From: JANNVK01 sp031414415
GTDB lineage: Bacteria > Acidobacteriota > Blastocatellia > Pyrinomonadales > Pyrinomonadaceae
Direction: 5' to 3'
Assembly: GCA_031414415.1 (NCBI GenBank)
Contig: JANNVK010000006.1
Span: forward strand, 1 to 64,000
Length of the DNA: 64,000 nt
Shown: positions 43,297 to 51,492 of the stretch, in pieces
Numbering within the stretch: position 1 is the first letter of the stretch
Layout: every line of letters starts with the position of its first letter
Notes under the pieces: generated by a model
What the model saw: the letters and a program-made list of their open reading frames with translations, nothing else
Databases searched by the model: none
What the model was told of the DNA's origin: nothing
Made by a program: the position numbers and the translations under genes

Positions 43297-43435
43297 CGTA
43301 GTCCTTAGTCCTTAGTCTTTTGTCCTTAGTCTTTTGTCCTTAGTCTTTTGTCCTTAGTCTTTTGTCCCTAGTAAAGAAACGACTTCTTGCTGACTATTGA
43401 CACAAGACTATGGACTTTAGACTGTGGACTTTAGA
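43297..43435. repeat. Palindromic array of GTCCTTAGTCTTTT units between btuC and btuD
   Basis: About five GTCCTTAGTC or GTCTTTT units run from 43306 to about 43373. The inverted counterpart (GACTATGGACTTTAGACTGT...) is at about 43396-43435. The loop carries unrelated sequence. The array separates btuC from btuD within one operon. Confidence 0.85.
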
Positions 43436-43441
43436 TTCAGA

Positions 43442-44416
43442 TCAAGACTTCTTCAATAAATATATAAAGAGCGGACAGCCAATTAGAGCAGTAATTGCTC
43501 CGACTGGAAGTTCTCTCGGCGAAATTGCCGTTCGCGAAACTGTGTCTGCTAAAACTACGAAAGCTGCACCAAACAAACAACTTGCTGGTATTACAATCCG
43601 GTTATCACTCCCCAAAATCAGACGGATTATATGTGGAACAACTAAACCAACGAATCCGACTGAGCCACCAGAAGCAACAGAAATTCCAACCAGAAAACTT
43701 GCGGTAGTAAAAACTATTAACCTTGTTTTTTTTACTTCAACGCCAAAATCTGCCGCGTCTCGTTCTCCTAACATCATTAAATTCAATGCTTTCGCTTGTG
43801 ATAGTAAAATTATTGTGCCAAATATTGCTGTCGCGAAAACTACATAAAAAGCTGTTGGTGATGCTTGCGACAAATCGCCGAGTAACCAAAATGTGAAACT
43901 CCGAAGGCGAGTTGCGTCGAGCAAACTCGTGAGCAATATTAAGACTGACGAAAGCAGAGTTGTGACAATAACTCCAGCTAAAACAAGTCTTTCTGTATTC
44001 ATTCCGGCTCGGCTATTCGCAATTTGCCAAACAATAAAAGTTGCCAAACCTGCACCAATAATTGCAAAAACCGGGCGTGCAATCTCAAATTGTGAGAAAA
44101 ACACAAAAGCTAACATTGTTCCGAGTGCCGCACCGTTTGAAACTCCTAAAAGATACGGTTCAGCCAAAGGATTTCTCAATAATGCTTGCAAAGCCGCACC
44201 TGCAACTGCCAAACTTGCACCAATACTTACAGCAAGTAAGACACGTGGAATACGAATCTCAAATAGAATTACGCTCTGTTGCTCATTCAAATTTGTAAAT
44301 AATAAACTTTCACTCCCAAGAAAAATTGCAGTTGTTATTGCTAAAATCAAAACGCCCAAAAGTGCAACAAGATAGCGTTGATATTTGGATTTCAAGTTTA
44401 TTTTTTCAGCAATCAT
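43442..44416 (-). CDS. btuC: FecCD/BtuC-family ABC importer permease
   Basis: A 324-residue integral membrane subunit with about ten helices. Family segments: ILFEIRIPRVLLAVSIGASL, AGAALQALLRNPLAEPYLLG and FVGLVVPHIIRLILGSDNR. It forms the vitamin B12 (or siderophore) importer with the ATPase at 42517 and the binding protein at 44427. The gap to btuF is 10 bp, so they are co-transcribed behind the riboswitch. Confidence 0.95.
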   Translation of the reverse strand: MIAEKINLKSKYQRYLVALLGVLILAITTAIFLGSESLLFTNLNEQQSVILFEIRIPRVLLAVSIGASLAVAGAALQALLRNPLAEPYLLGVSNGAALGTMLAFVFFSQFEIARPVFAIIGAGLATFIVWQIANSRAGMNTERLVLAGVIVTTLLSSVLILLTSLLDATRLRSFTFWLLGDLSQASPTAFYVVFATAIFGTIILLSQAKALNLMMLGERDAADFGVEVKKTRLIVFTTASFLVGISVASGGSVGFVGLVVPHIIRLILGSDNRIVIPASCLFGAAFVVLADTVSRTAISPRELPVGAITALIGCPLFIYLLKKS

Positions 44417-44426
44417 TCAATGGTAT

Positions 44427-45332
44427 TTATTGGAAACTTTCCGGATGCAAGTTTTTTGCAATTATCTCAATTGCTTCAACAAGTCGCGGTCCAGGACGTG
44501 AAAAAATATCTGCATTCACTTTAAAAATACGTTTGTTTTTTGAGGCATTCGAATCTTTAAAAACATCATTTGGTTCAATATTATTAGGGCTTTCTGAAAG
44601 AATAATTGCTTCCGGATTTGATGCTAAAGCTGTTTCTTTGCTTAGTTTTGGAAATGGCTCGTTAATTGAATCTGTGACAGAAATACCGCCAGCTCGCTTA
44701 ATAACATCATTAAGAAATGAAGTTTTTCCGATGGAAAAAAGTGGCTCTCGCGAAATTTGCACGAAAACTTTTAAATCTTTCGTTGTGTTTATTTTAAGTT
44801 CAACTTCAGCCACTCGTTTTCGTAAACTCGCAACAATTTCACTTGCTTTTTCCGTTTTTCCAAAAATTTCTCCAAACTGAATTAAATTTCGGTAAACACC
44901 TTCAAGATCTTTTGGGTCTGTCACAAAAACAGCAATATTATTTTCATCAAGCTGTTTTGTAAAGTTTTCGAGTTGCGAGGCGGTTGAAACAAGTATAATT
45001 TGCGGCTTGAGAGCAATAATATTTTCAATATTTGGCTTAATTGTATCGCCTATTTTCTGAATTTTCTTCGCATCTTCTGGGAAATCGCAATATTCTGTCA
45101 CACCAATTAGAGTGTTTCCGGCATCAATCGCAAAAACATTTTCGGTCAAATTTGGAGCGAGTGAAATTGCACGTTCAACTTTGTTCGGAAGTTTTACTCG
45201 TCGATTTAAATCGTCTGTAACATCTCTAAATGTTGTTATTGGAGCGATTGATAATGTGTTTTTACAACTTAAAAGCTGCGAGATAGCAACAATAAATATA
45301 AAAAATATGGTTTTTTTGTTTACAATTTTCAA
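44427..45332 (-). CDS. btuF: Cobalamin-binding periplasmic protein (BtuF-like lipoprotein)
   Basis: About 301 residues. The start is placed at the TTG at 45332 (MKIVNKKTIFFIF..., lipobox LLSC). The ATG at 45389, 57 bases earlier, lies inside a terminator hairpin and would put codons in front of the signal peptide. The domain is the helical-backbone metal/B12-binding fold: RAISLAPNLTENVFAIDAG, GVTEYCDFPEDAKKI, IIALKPQIILVST. As first gene of the operon it lies directly downstream of the riboswitch and terminator. The ribosome-binding region is within the 3' half of the terminator stem. Confidence 0.9.
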   Translation of the reverse strand: MKIVNKKTIFFIFIVAISQLLSCKNTLSIAPITTFRDVTDDLNRRVKLPNKVERAISLAPNLTENVFAIDAGNTLIGVTEYCDFPEDAKKIQKIGDTIKPNIENIIALKPQIILVSTASQLENFTKQLDENNIAVFVTDPKDLEGVYRNLIQFGEIFGKTEKASEIVASLRKRVAEVELKINTTKDLKVFVQISREPLFSIGKTSFLNDVIKRAGGISVTDSINEPFPKLSKETALASNPEAIILSESPNNIEPNDVFKDSNASKNKRIFKVNADIFSRPGPRLVEAIEIIAKNLHPESFQ

Positions 45333-45387
45333 AATAAAAAGCCTTGCCTTTTTAGCCAAAAATACAAATGGTGAAAAAAGACAAGGC
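45331..45387 (-). terminator. Intrinsic terminator between the B12 riboswitch and btuF
   Basis: On the minus strand GCCTTGTCTTTTT (45387-45375) pairs with AAAAAGGCAAGGC (45353-45341), followed by TTTTTATTTT. This is the expression platform expected of a transcription-attenuating riboswitch, 70 bases after the aptamer. A small hairpin (AAATGCTT/AAGCATTT, 45419-45441) lies between and may take part in the switch. Confidence 0.85.
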
Positions 45388-45455
45388 ATTTCAAAAATGA
45401 AACTTGATTAATCAGCCAAATGCTTTTACGCGAAGCATTTATCGGCAAAAACTTT

Positions 45456-45570
45456 GGTTAGGTTTTCTGACTATAACAGTGACGCGATCGTGTGAGTATT
45501 TCACTCAACTTTCCCTTTTAAAACCCAAAGTCTCTACATTTAAATAAAAGAACTACCAGAAAATACGAAT
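45456..45570 (-). promoter_or_regulatory. Cobalamin (B12) riboswitch
   Basis: Minus-strand RNA with conserved cobalamin-aptamer elements in order: P1 left strand TTTTCTGG, AAAAGGGAA, the hairpin GAGTGAAATACTC, CACGATCGCGTCACTGT (the CGC..CACTGT core), then the B12 box AGTCAGAAAACC, whose CAGAAAA closes P1. It lies upstream of btuF and should stop transcription of btuFCDB when B12 is plentiful. The rest of the 45390-45725 gap is the divergent promoter region shared with glgC. Confidence 0.9.
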
Positions 45571-45725
45571 AAAAGTTACTTTCTGCGAAATTTGAAGTTA
45601 TCACCGTTATTGAAAAATGTCAAAATATTGTTTTTTGAGTGTGTTCGCCTTGTCTTCAAGGAGCGTTTATCGGTATTCTATTCAGACGAATTATTTTTAT
45701 TATTTAGAAAAAACTAACGAGATTT

Positions 45726-47015
45726 ATGGCAGAATTCGATAATGTAATTTCGGTTATTTTAGGTGGCGGAGCAGGTTCGCGTTTGTTTCCTTTAACACGC
45801 GACAGATCAAAACCAGCGGTTCCACTTGGTGGAAAATATCGGCTTATTGATGTTCCAATTTCAAACTGTATAAATTCAGGCGTGACGCAACTTTTTATCC
45901 TTACGCAGTTTAATTCTGCATCGCTAAATCGTCATATTTCAAGGACTTATCGGTTTTCAAGTTTCTCGACAGGCTTTGTTGATGTGCTTGCAGCCGAACA
46001 AAGAATCGACTCGCCACAATGGTTTCAAGGCACGGCTGATGCGGTTCGCCAAATGTTGCCACACATCCGCGATTGGAAGGTTGATACGCTTTTAATTTTA
46101 TCCGGCGATCATCTTTATCGAATGGATTATCGAAAGTTTTTACAGCGTCATTTCGAAACCAACGCTGATGTCACAATCTCCGTAATTCCCTGTAATGAAC
46201 AAGATGCGAGTGAGTTTGGCTTATTAAAAACTGACGATGTTGGCAAAATTATTGAGTTTAAAGAAAAGCCAAAAGGTGCTGATTTAGAGTCAATGAAAGT
46301 TGACACCACAAAGTTCGGTTTAAGTGCTGAAGAAGCCGCCTGCCGTCCATATTTGGCTTCGATGGGCATTTATGTTTTCAATTATAATCGGTTGGTTGAA
46401 ATGCTCGGACAAGATGAATCTTGGGTCGATTTTGGACGTGAAATAATTCCGGCAGCAATCGAAAAATCGAATGTTCAAGCTCATTTGTTTCAAGGATATT
46501 GGGAAGATATTGGAACAATTCGGTCGTTTTATAACGCTAATCTCGACCTTGCGTCGCCGCTTCCGAAGTTTAATTTTTTCGATACAGATTCGCCAATTTA
46601 CACTCGAAGCAGATATTTACCGCCATCAAAAGTTCACAATTGCGAAATCGATGATTCGATGGTCAGCGAAGGTTGTATTTTGAACGGAATTAAGGCTCAA
46701 CGCTCAATTATTGGCTTGCGAAGTCGGATAGATTACGGTGCGAGAATTGAGAATTCGATCGTGATGGGTTCTGATTATTACGAATCAATTGAGGAAATGA
46801 ACAAAAATATTGCTAAGGGAATTCCGCATATTGGAATTGGTAAAAATACTTTGATTCGTAAAGCTATTGTCGATAAAAATGCGAGGATTGGTCAAAATGT
46901 TGTGATTCAAAACGTGAAAAACATTGATGAAGAACAAGGGACAAATTATTACATTCGCGATGGAATTGTTTTAATTCCAAAAAATGCGATTGTTCATGAT
47001 GGAACTGTTATTTAA
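45726..47015 (+). CDS. glgC: Glucose-1-phosphate adenylyltransferase
   Basis: 429 residues; makes ADP-glucose for glycogen. The N-terminal nucleotidyltransferase domain starts VISVILGGGAGSRLFPLTRD, with SKPAVPLGGKYRLIDVPISN, WFQGTADAVRQ and SGDHLYRMDY. FEKP-type region EFKEKPKG. The C-terminal left-handed beta-helix covers about 310-429. It is closer to the cyanobacterial/plant type ending in a DGIVLIPKNA stretch. It is divergent from the btu operon. Confidence 0.97.
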   Translation: MAEFDNVISVILGGGAGSRLFPLTRDRSKPAVPLGGKYRLIDVPISNCINSGVTQLFILTQFNSASLNRHISRTYRFSSFSTGFVDVLAAEQRIDSPQWFQGTADAVRQMLPHIRDWKVDTLLILSGDHLYRMDYRKFLQRHFETNADVTISVIPCNEQDASEFGLLKTDDVGKIIEFKEKPKGADLESMKVDTTKFGLSAEEAACRPYLASMGIYVFNYNRLVEMLGQDESWVDFGREIIPAAIEKSNVQAHLFQGYWEDIGTIRSFYNANLDLASPLPKFNFFDTDSPIYTRSRYLPPSKVHNCEIDDSMVSEGCILNGIKAQRSIIGLRSRIDYGARIENSIVMGSDYYESIEEMNKNIAKGIPHIGIGKNTLIRKAIVDKNARIGQNVVIQNVKNIDEEQGTNYYIRDGIVLIPKNAIVHDGTVI

Positions 47016-47041
47016 TTTTTATTTAAAAAGTGAGGTATTTT

Positions 47042-47506
47042 ATGTTAAAAAACTTTTCGATACTTATAGTTACTTCGGCAATTGCAATTTCACTTGCTTG
47101 CCAAACTGCTTCTGCACCTAGCAATTCAAATGCTAACAGCAGAACAAATATGGCTGTCACGAATCAACCAATTCCGCCGGAATTTTCAACAAAACCCGAG
47201 AATATAAATTCTGCAAATCTGCCACCTGGAATTACTGATCCGAAATCAAGTAATTCAAAAACAATTTCAAATGGTGCAATTGCACCCGGAATTGACCCAA
47301 AAGCTGCGATGAAACCTAACGTCAAAGGAACTCCACCGATTCCTGGAATTCCAAGTGAAGCTGAAATCAAGAAGCAAATGGCGAACACAAAAATTGATCC
47401 AAACGCTGTTAATGGTAAAGTTACACCGCCAAAAGCGGCAAATGTTCAGAGCAATGAGCCACCAACCAAACCGCTGCAAAGTGGCAGACCGAAACAAATT
47501 CAATAA
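47042..47506 (+). CDS. Pro/Asn-rich lipoprotein
   Basis: 154 residues from the ATG at 47042; GTGAGG lies upstream, and the GTG at 47030 is part of that site. Lipobox LAC (SLACQ). The mature chain is low-complexity, rich in Asn, Pro, Lys and Ser (NSNANSR, PPGITDPK, TPPIPGIPSEAEI) and is probably disordered. I recognise no family. It is followed by a strong bidirectional terminator before recA. Confidence 0.8.
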   Translation: MLKNFSILIVTSAIAISLACQTASAPSNSNANSRTNMAVTNQPIPPEFSTKPENINSANLPPGITDPKSSNSKTISNGAIAPGIDPKAAMKPNVKGTPPIPGIPSEAEIKKQMANTKIDPNAVNGKVTPPKAANVQSNEPPTKPLQSGRPKQIQ

Positions 47507-47512
47507 AAAAAA

Positions 47513-47540
47513 GCGTGTTGAAAATTTTCAACACGCCATT
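47513..47540. terminator. Bidirectional intrinsic terminator between the lipoprotein gene and recA
   Basis: A perfect 24-bp palindrome starting GCGTGTTGAAAA (47513-47536) has A-rich sequence on its left and CATTTTT on its right. It fits termination of both the plus-strand lipoprotein gene and the minus-strand recA gene. Confidence 0.88.
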
Positions 47541-47559
47541 TTTCAGATAATTAAAATCT

Positions 47560-48585
47560 TTAAACTTCTTCAACTTTTAAACCGAGTTTGACGCGAACAT
47601 CATGCTCAACTCTGTCTCGAAGTGATAAATTTTCTTTGAGAAAAATTTTGACATTTTCGCGACCTTGTCCGAGTCTTTCGCCGGAATAAGAAAACCACGA
47701 ACCACTTTTTTCAACAATTTCATGAGTTACAGCTAAATCAAGCAAATCGCCTTCTTTCGAAATTCCCTCGCCATACATAATGTCGAATTCGCAATCGCGA
47801 AACGGCGGAGCAACCTTATTTTTAACTATCTTACACTTTGTCCGATTGCCGACTATTTTGTCGCCATCTTTCAATGCTCCAATTCTCCGAATATCAATTC
47901 TAACACTTGCATAAAACTTCAAAGCCTTACCGCCGGTTGTCGTTTCCGGTGAACCAAACATCACGCCGATTTTGTCGCGAAGTTGGTTGATAAAAATAAA
48001 ACACGTGTTTGAACTTGAAATAATCGCAGTAAGTTTTCTCAACGCTTGCGACATTAGACGAGCTTGCAAACCCATATGCGAATCGCCCATTTCGCCGTCA
48101 ATTTCCGCACGCGGAACAAGTGCCGCAACTGAGTCGATGACAATTACATCAATACTCGCCGAGCGAACCAAAGTTTCGGCAATTTCAAGTGCTTGTTCGC
48201 CAGAATCTGGTTGCGAAATTAACATTTCGTCAATGTTTACACCGAGTTTTTCAGCATAATCTGGGTCAAGAGCGTGTTCGGCATCAATGTAAGCCGCAAT
48301 TCCGCCAAGTTTTTGGGCTGAAGCTACAACTTGTAAAGCCAAAGTTGTTTTACCCGAACTCTCAGGTCCATAAACTTCAACAATTCTTCCACGAGGAAAT
48401 CCGCCAACTCCAATTGCCGCATCCAAACTCAAACAATTTGTTGAAATTGAACCAATTTCTTCGTGCGGTCTTTCGCCGAGTCGCATAATAGAGCCTTTGC
48501 CAAACTTCTTTTCGATGTTTGCCAACGCCGAATCAATCGCTTTACCTTTGTCCATACTTGCCATTTTTGTCGCCTCTCCAGCCAT
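47560..48585 (-). CDS. recA: Recombinase RecA
   Basis: A 341-residue ATP-dependent strand-exchange protein and SOS co-protease. Walker A GPESSGKTT, AYIDAEHALDP, LISQPDSGEQALEI, the GEMGDSHMGLQARLMSQALR loop 1, and INQLRDKIGVMFGSPETTTG loop 2 are all canonical. A start at the ATG 48585 gives a short N-terminal extension (MAGEATKMASMDK); a start at the internal ATG (residue 11) is also possible. The upstream region carries a small inverted repeat. Confidence 0.98.
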   Translation of the reverse strand: MAGEATKMASMDKGKAIDSALANIEKKFGKGSIMRLGERPHEEIGSISTNCLSLDAAIGVGGFPRGRIVEVYGPESSGKTTLALQVVASAQKLGGIAAYIDAEHALDPDYAEKLGVNIDEMLISQPDSGEQALEIAETLVRSASIDVIVIDSVAALVPRAEIDGEMGDSHMGLQARLMSQALRKLTAIISSSNTCFIFINQLRDKIGVMFGSPETTTGGKALKFYASVRIDIRRIGALKDGDKIVGNRTKCKIVKNKVAPPFRDCEFDIMYGEGISKEGDLLDLAVTHEIVEKSGSWFSYSGERLGQGRENVKIFLKENLSLRDRVEHDVRVKLGLKVEEV

Positions 48586-48649
48586 TTTTTTTGCTCCTTT
48601 TGTGTCTTAAAATGAGTCAAATCTTTGTAAGATTAACATATGAAAGATT

Positions 48650-48665
48650 GTTTCACAAATGAAAC
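48650..48665. promoter_or_regulatory. Inverted repeat upstream of recA, possible operator
   Basis: GTTTCA-CAAA-TGAAAC, a 6-bp dyad 65 bases upstream of the recA start codon. It does not match the E. coli or Bacillus LexA boxes, and LexA sites of this lineage are not known to me, so an SOS role is only a suggestion. Confidence 0.3.
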
Positions 48666-48750
48666 GAGCTGGTTTTTTTATATTTGGAATTCGTTGTAAA
48701 CAAATTACTTTATTAGTTAATCGCTTGCAACTATGATTCTGCAAAACTAC

Positions 48751-49611
48751 TTATTTGACTTTGAGATTGTTTATTTTCGAAAAGCGGTTTTCTGTCTTTA
48801 AGTTAGCGTTGTTTGGCGGGTTTTTAGTCGCACTAATGTTAGCGTTTTTCTCAAAACCATTCGCAACTTTCGTGTTTTTGGTGGGAATTTTTCCGGTTTT
48901 TAAAAACGCAATATTGACTGGCGTTGTTTGGTAAGAAAACGTAATATTTCCACCGAGATTAGTTCCTTGCTGTGTCGAAACTGAATCGCTGACATCAAAA
49001 GCGAGGGAAATATTTCCACGAGAAAATTTTGCAAAGGCTTCGGGTTTGACGATTACAGAAACCTTATTTGGAGCAATTTCAGATTCAAAAACTGATCCAA
49101 CAAAACTTGTTTCGGTGTTTGAGGCACTCGAAAGTTTGAGCGTTAAATTGGTTGAATCAGCAATTGCCCTCGAAAGCGGCACGCTAATCTGAGTTGAACC
49201 AGTTGCAGTTAAATTTTTTGCGAGTGGCGAAATTTTTAAAAAATCTATCTTATTTGTGTAGATTTTTCCTTGTCTGTCGGTGAATTGGAACGTTCCATTT
49301 GGCGTATTGTTTGCTACTTCAATTGTGTAAAACGTTCCGCTGCTTGTATTTAGATGTTCGACAAGTGTTTGTCCGTTAAACAATATCTTGCTCGGCGAAA
49401 CTAAAGCTAAAGTTGTTCCGGTGTCGCCGCCAATTCTAAAAAACGCAGTAACTTCATATTTTCCGGCGTTTTCTTTTATAAAATAATTTTGATAAATCTC
49501 TGATTGTGCAATTTTATTCGAAAGAGTTGTTTCATTTGAAGGGCAGGCTCCGCCAACTAAAAAGAAAATCGCAATCGTGAAAAAAAATAATTTTAAGTAA
49601 TTTGTATTCAT
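48751..49611 (-). CDS. Lipoprotein with beta-rich domain
   Basis: 286 residues from the ATG at 49611 (the GTG at 49620 is less likely). The lipobox is VGGAC. The central part is predicted beta (Ig-like strands such as KYEVTAFFRIGGDTGTTLAL and GNISLAFDVSDSVST). The C-terminal 50 residues are Lys/Asn-rich and disordered. I recognise no family. It is upstream of recA in the same direction but separated by a 165-bp gap with its own presumed promoter. Confidence 0.78.
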   Translation of the reverse strand: MNTNYLKLFFFTIAIFFLVGGACPSNETTLSNKIAQSEIYQNYFIKENAGKYEVTAFFRIGGDTGTTLALVSPSKILFNGQTLVEHLNTSSGTFYTIEVANNTPNGTFQFTDRQGKIYTNKIDFLKISPLAKNLTATGSTQISVPLSRAIADSTNLTLKLSSASNTETSFVGSVFESEIAPNKVSVIVKPEAFAKFSRGNISLAFDVSDSVSTQQGTNLGGNITFSYQTTPVNIAFLKTGKIPTKNTKVANGFEKNANISATKNPPNNANLKTENRFSKINNLKVK

Positions 49612-49660
49612 AATATTCACCTAATACTAATCGCAAGTTTTTTTTCTAAATCGGGTCAAT

Positions 49661-49960
49661 TTAAATTTCGGCAAGCATTAAACCGGTTCGCCGTTCAAAT
49701 TCTTGTTGCATTGACGGAATTTCGCCGCTTTGCTCGTCTTTCGTGATTTTTTCGAGTCGCCACAAAGGAACAAATTGCTCATTCAAAGCAAAAAATGGTT
49801 CCTTATTTTGCAATGCACGGACAAAATCTTCAAATGCATTGAGATCAATGCCGTAGATGAAAATTCCGGCGTTGGTTATTTCTTGTAAAACGCCCCAAAT
49901 TTTTTCTCGCGGATTTTGTAAAACTATAATTACTGTCTCGCCATTTTCAATTTTTGCCAT
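49661..49960 (-). CDS. Small soluble protein of unknown function
   Basis: 99 residues, beta-alpha pattern (ETVIIVLQNPREKIWGVLQE, then NAGIFIYGIDLNAFEDFVRA and FVPLWRLEKI). The pattern, a short barrel followed by a helix, resembles small RNA- or ligand-binding folds, but I cannot name a family. It starts 7 bp after the tryptophan dioxygenase gene, so the two are probably co-transcribed. Confidence 0.75.
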   Translation of the reverse strand: MAKIENGETVIIVLQNPREKIWGVLQEITNAGIFIYGIDLNAFEDFVRALQNKEPFFALNEQFVPLWRLEKITKDEQSGEIPSMQQEFERRTGLMLAEI

Positions 49961-49966
49961 AGATTT

Positions 49967-50779
49967 TTAAGCTCTTTTAATTTCTAAAACTGTTCTCGCC
50001 TCCCAAATTTCGGGAAAAAACTTCTTCGAAAGTGTTGATCTTAAATAGTTTACACCTTCTGAGCCGCCAGTTCCCTGTTTCATTCCGAGCATTCTTTCAA
50101 CCATCAACACATGATGATAACGCCACAAAGAAATTGTTTCGTCGTGTTCTATCAACAAATCTTGAAGTACGTAAAGCTCGCCATATTTTTCGGGAATCGC
50201 CATTATTTCGACGATGGCATTTACTTTTTCAAGATGTGTTTCAGTCGCAAAACCTTTTGTCGCAAGCATTTGCCAAAAAGCATCGCCGATAGTTTGAGCG
50301 TTAAACCTCTCAGCGAGTCTCGCGTGTGCAAATTTATCGAATTCGAAAAACTTTAAGATATTTTCGTCCTTCAAACCTGAAACAAATTCGAGTTCGCGAA
50401 ACTGCATCGATTGAAAACCGCTCGCCGGATTGAGTTTATCGCGATACTCGAGAAAGCCAATTTGTGCCATTGATTCGAGAATGTGAATCTGCGAAACGAG
50501 AATCTTTTCAATCGCCAAAATCGTTTTAAATGAATGATTTGCACGAAAAATTCGTCCTTCATTGAGCCAGCCGACACTCGCATCAATCTCGTGAAGAATT
50601 TGCTTAAACCAAAGTTCGTAAGTTTGATGAATCACAATAAAAAGCAATTCATCGTGGCTTGTAGGCTCAGACAAAGTTTCCTGCAATTGAATCAATTCTG
50701 GGACTTTTAGATATTTATTGTAAGAAAGCGGCGGATTTGCTCCGTATGCATTTGAATTTTCATTGAAAGGACAAGCCAT
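49967..50779 (-). CDS. Tryptophan 2,3-dioxygenase
   Basis: A 270-residue heme enzyme that opens the tryptophan indole ring to N-formylkynurenine. Motifs: LSYNKYLKVPELIQLQE, HDELLFIVIHQTYELWFKQI (distal His region), FQSMQFRELEF, WRYHHVLMVERMLGMKQGTG (proximal His) and GGSEGVNYLRSTL. No other kynurenine-pathway genes are adjacent, so it could serve tryptophan breakdown or de novo NAD synthesis. Confidence 0.95.
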   Translation of the reverse strand: MACPFNENSNAYGANPPLSYNKYLKVPELIQLQETLSEPTSHDELLFIVIHQTYELWFKQILHEIDASVGWLNEGRIFRANHSFKTILAIEKILVSQIHILESMAQIGFLEYRDKLNPASGFQSMQFRELEFVSGLKDENILKFFEFDKFAHARLAERFNAQTIGDAFWQMLATKGFATETHLEKVNAIVEIMAIPEKYGELYVLQDLLIEHDETISLWRYHHVLMVERMLGMKQGTGGSEGVNYLRSTLSKKFFPEIWEARTVLEIKRA

Positions 50780-50891
50780 AATTCGCTTATCTTAGCAAAT
50801 TTTGGCATATTCTTAAATTTCGTGAAACCAAAGTCTCAGTTTCAGAAACAATCTTTACAACATTTGTATATTTTCATACAATACTTTTTAG

Positions 50892-51203
50892 ATGAATTCT
50901 ACAATTGAAAACTGTGAAGGATTTGAATGGGATGAAGGTAATTCAAATAAGAATTGGCATCTTCATAGTGTGTCAGATAGCGAATGTGAGGATGTTTTTT
51001 TCAATCTACCGCTGATTATAGCTAATGACAAAAAACATTCTGAGTTCGAACAAAGGTTTTTCGCATTTGGAAAAACTGACACAAAGCGAAAACTTTTTAT
51101 AGCTTTCACAATGAGAAACAAGTTGATTCGGGTTATTTCCGCACGCAATATGACCAAAAATGAGGAACGAAAATATGCTGAAAAAATTAAAAGAGATTCC
51201 TAA
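50892..51203 (+). CDS. BrnT-family ribonuclease toxin
   Basis: 103 residues in the BrnT pattern: GFEWDEGNSNKNWHLHSVS, a variable middle with an acidic/His segment (NDKKHSEFEQRFFAFGK), and IRVISARNMTKNEERKYAE at the end. BrnT toxins cleave mRNA and are blocked by the CopG-like BrnA antitoxin, here encoded by the overlapping gene at 51175. The toxin-first order is typical for brnTA. No internal stop or frameshift is seen, so this module looks intact. Confidence 0.88.
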   Translation: MNSTIENCEGFEWDEGNSNKNWHLHSVSDSECEDVFFNLPLIIANDKKHSEFEQRFFAFGKTDTKRKLFIAFTMRNKLIRVISARNMTKNEERKYAEKIKRDS

Positions 51204-51459
51204 ATTTGTCGGCGAAGACGAAGAACGTGAATTTTGGTCGAACTCTGATTCGACCGAATTTATTGACTGGAATGTCGCAGAAATGAAAGTTTTTTCAAAG
51301 CTAAAACCGACAACGCGGACGATTTCATTGCGAATTTCAGAATCGATGCTTGAAAAAATCAGGCTCGTTGCTAACAAACGCGATGTTCCATATCAATCGT
51401 TGATAAAAATGTTTTTAAAAGAGCGAATTGACGAAGAATTGAAATATTCTAAAATTTAG
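51175..51459 (+). CDS. BrnA-like CopG-family antitoxin
   Basis: 94 residues from the ATG at 51175, preceded by TGAGGAACG; an ATG at 51160 is an alternative. The N-terminal part should bind the toxin (KFVGEDEEREFWSNSDSTEF). The C-terminal part is a ribbon-helix-helix DNA-binding domain (TISLRISESMLEKIRLVANK then VPYQSLIKMFLKERI). It overlaps the BrnT gene by 29 bp, consistent with coupled translation and autorepression as in other brnTA modules. Confidence 0.88.
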   Translation: MLKKLKEIPKFVGEDEEREFWSNSDSTEFIDWNVAEMKVFSKLKPTTRTISLRISESMLEKIRLVANKRDVPYQSLIKMFLKERIDEELKYSKI

Positions 51460-51492
51460 TGAGCAAATATTTATAACGGAGCAAAATATCAA

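Noticed and set aside
45333..45389. Upstream ATG start for btuF
   Set aside because: It lies within the terminator hairpin of the riboswitch and would put codons ahead of the lipoprotein signal.
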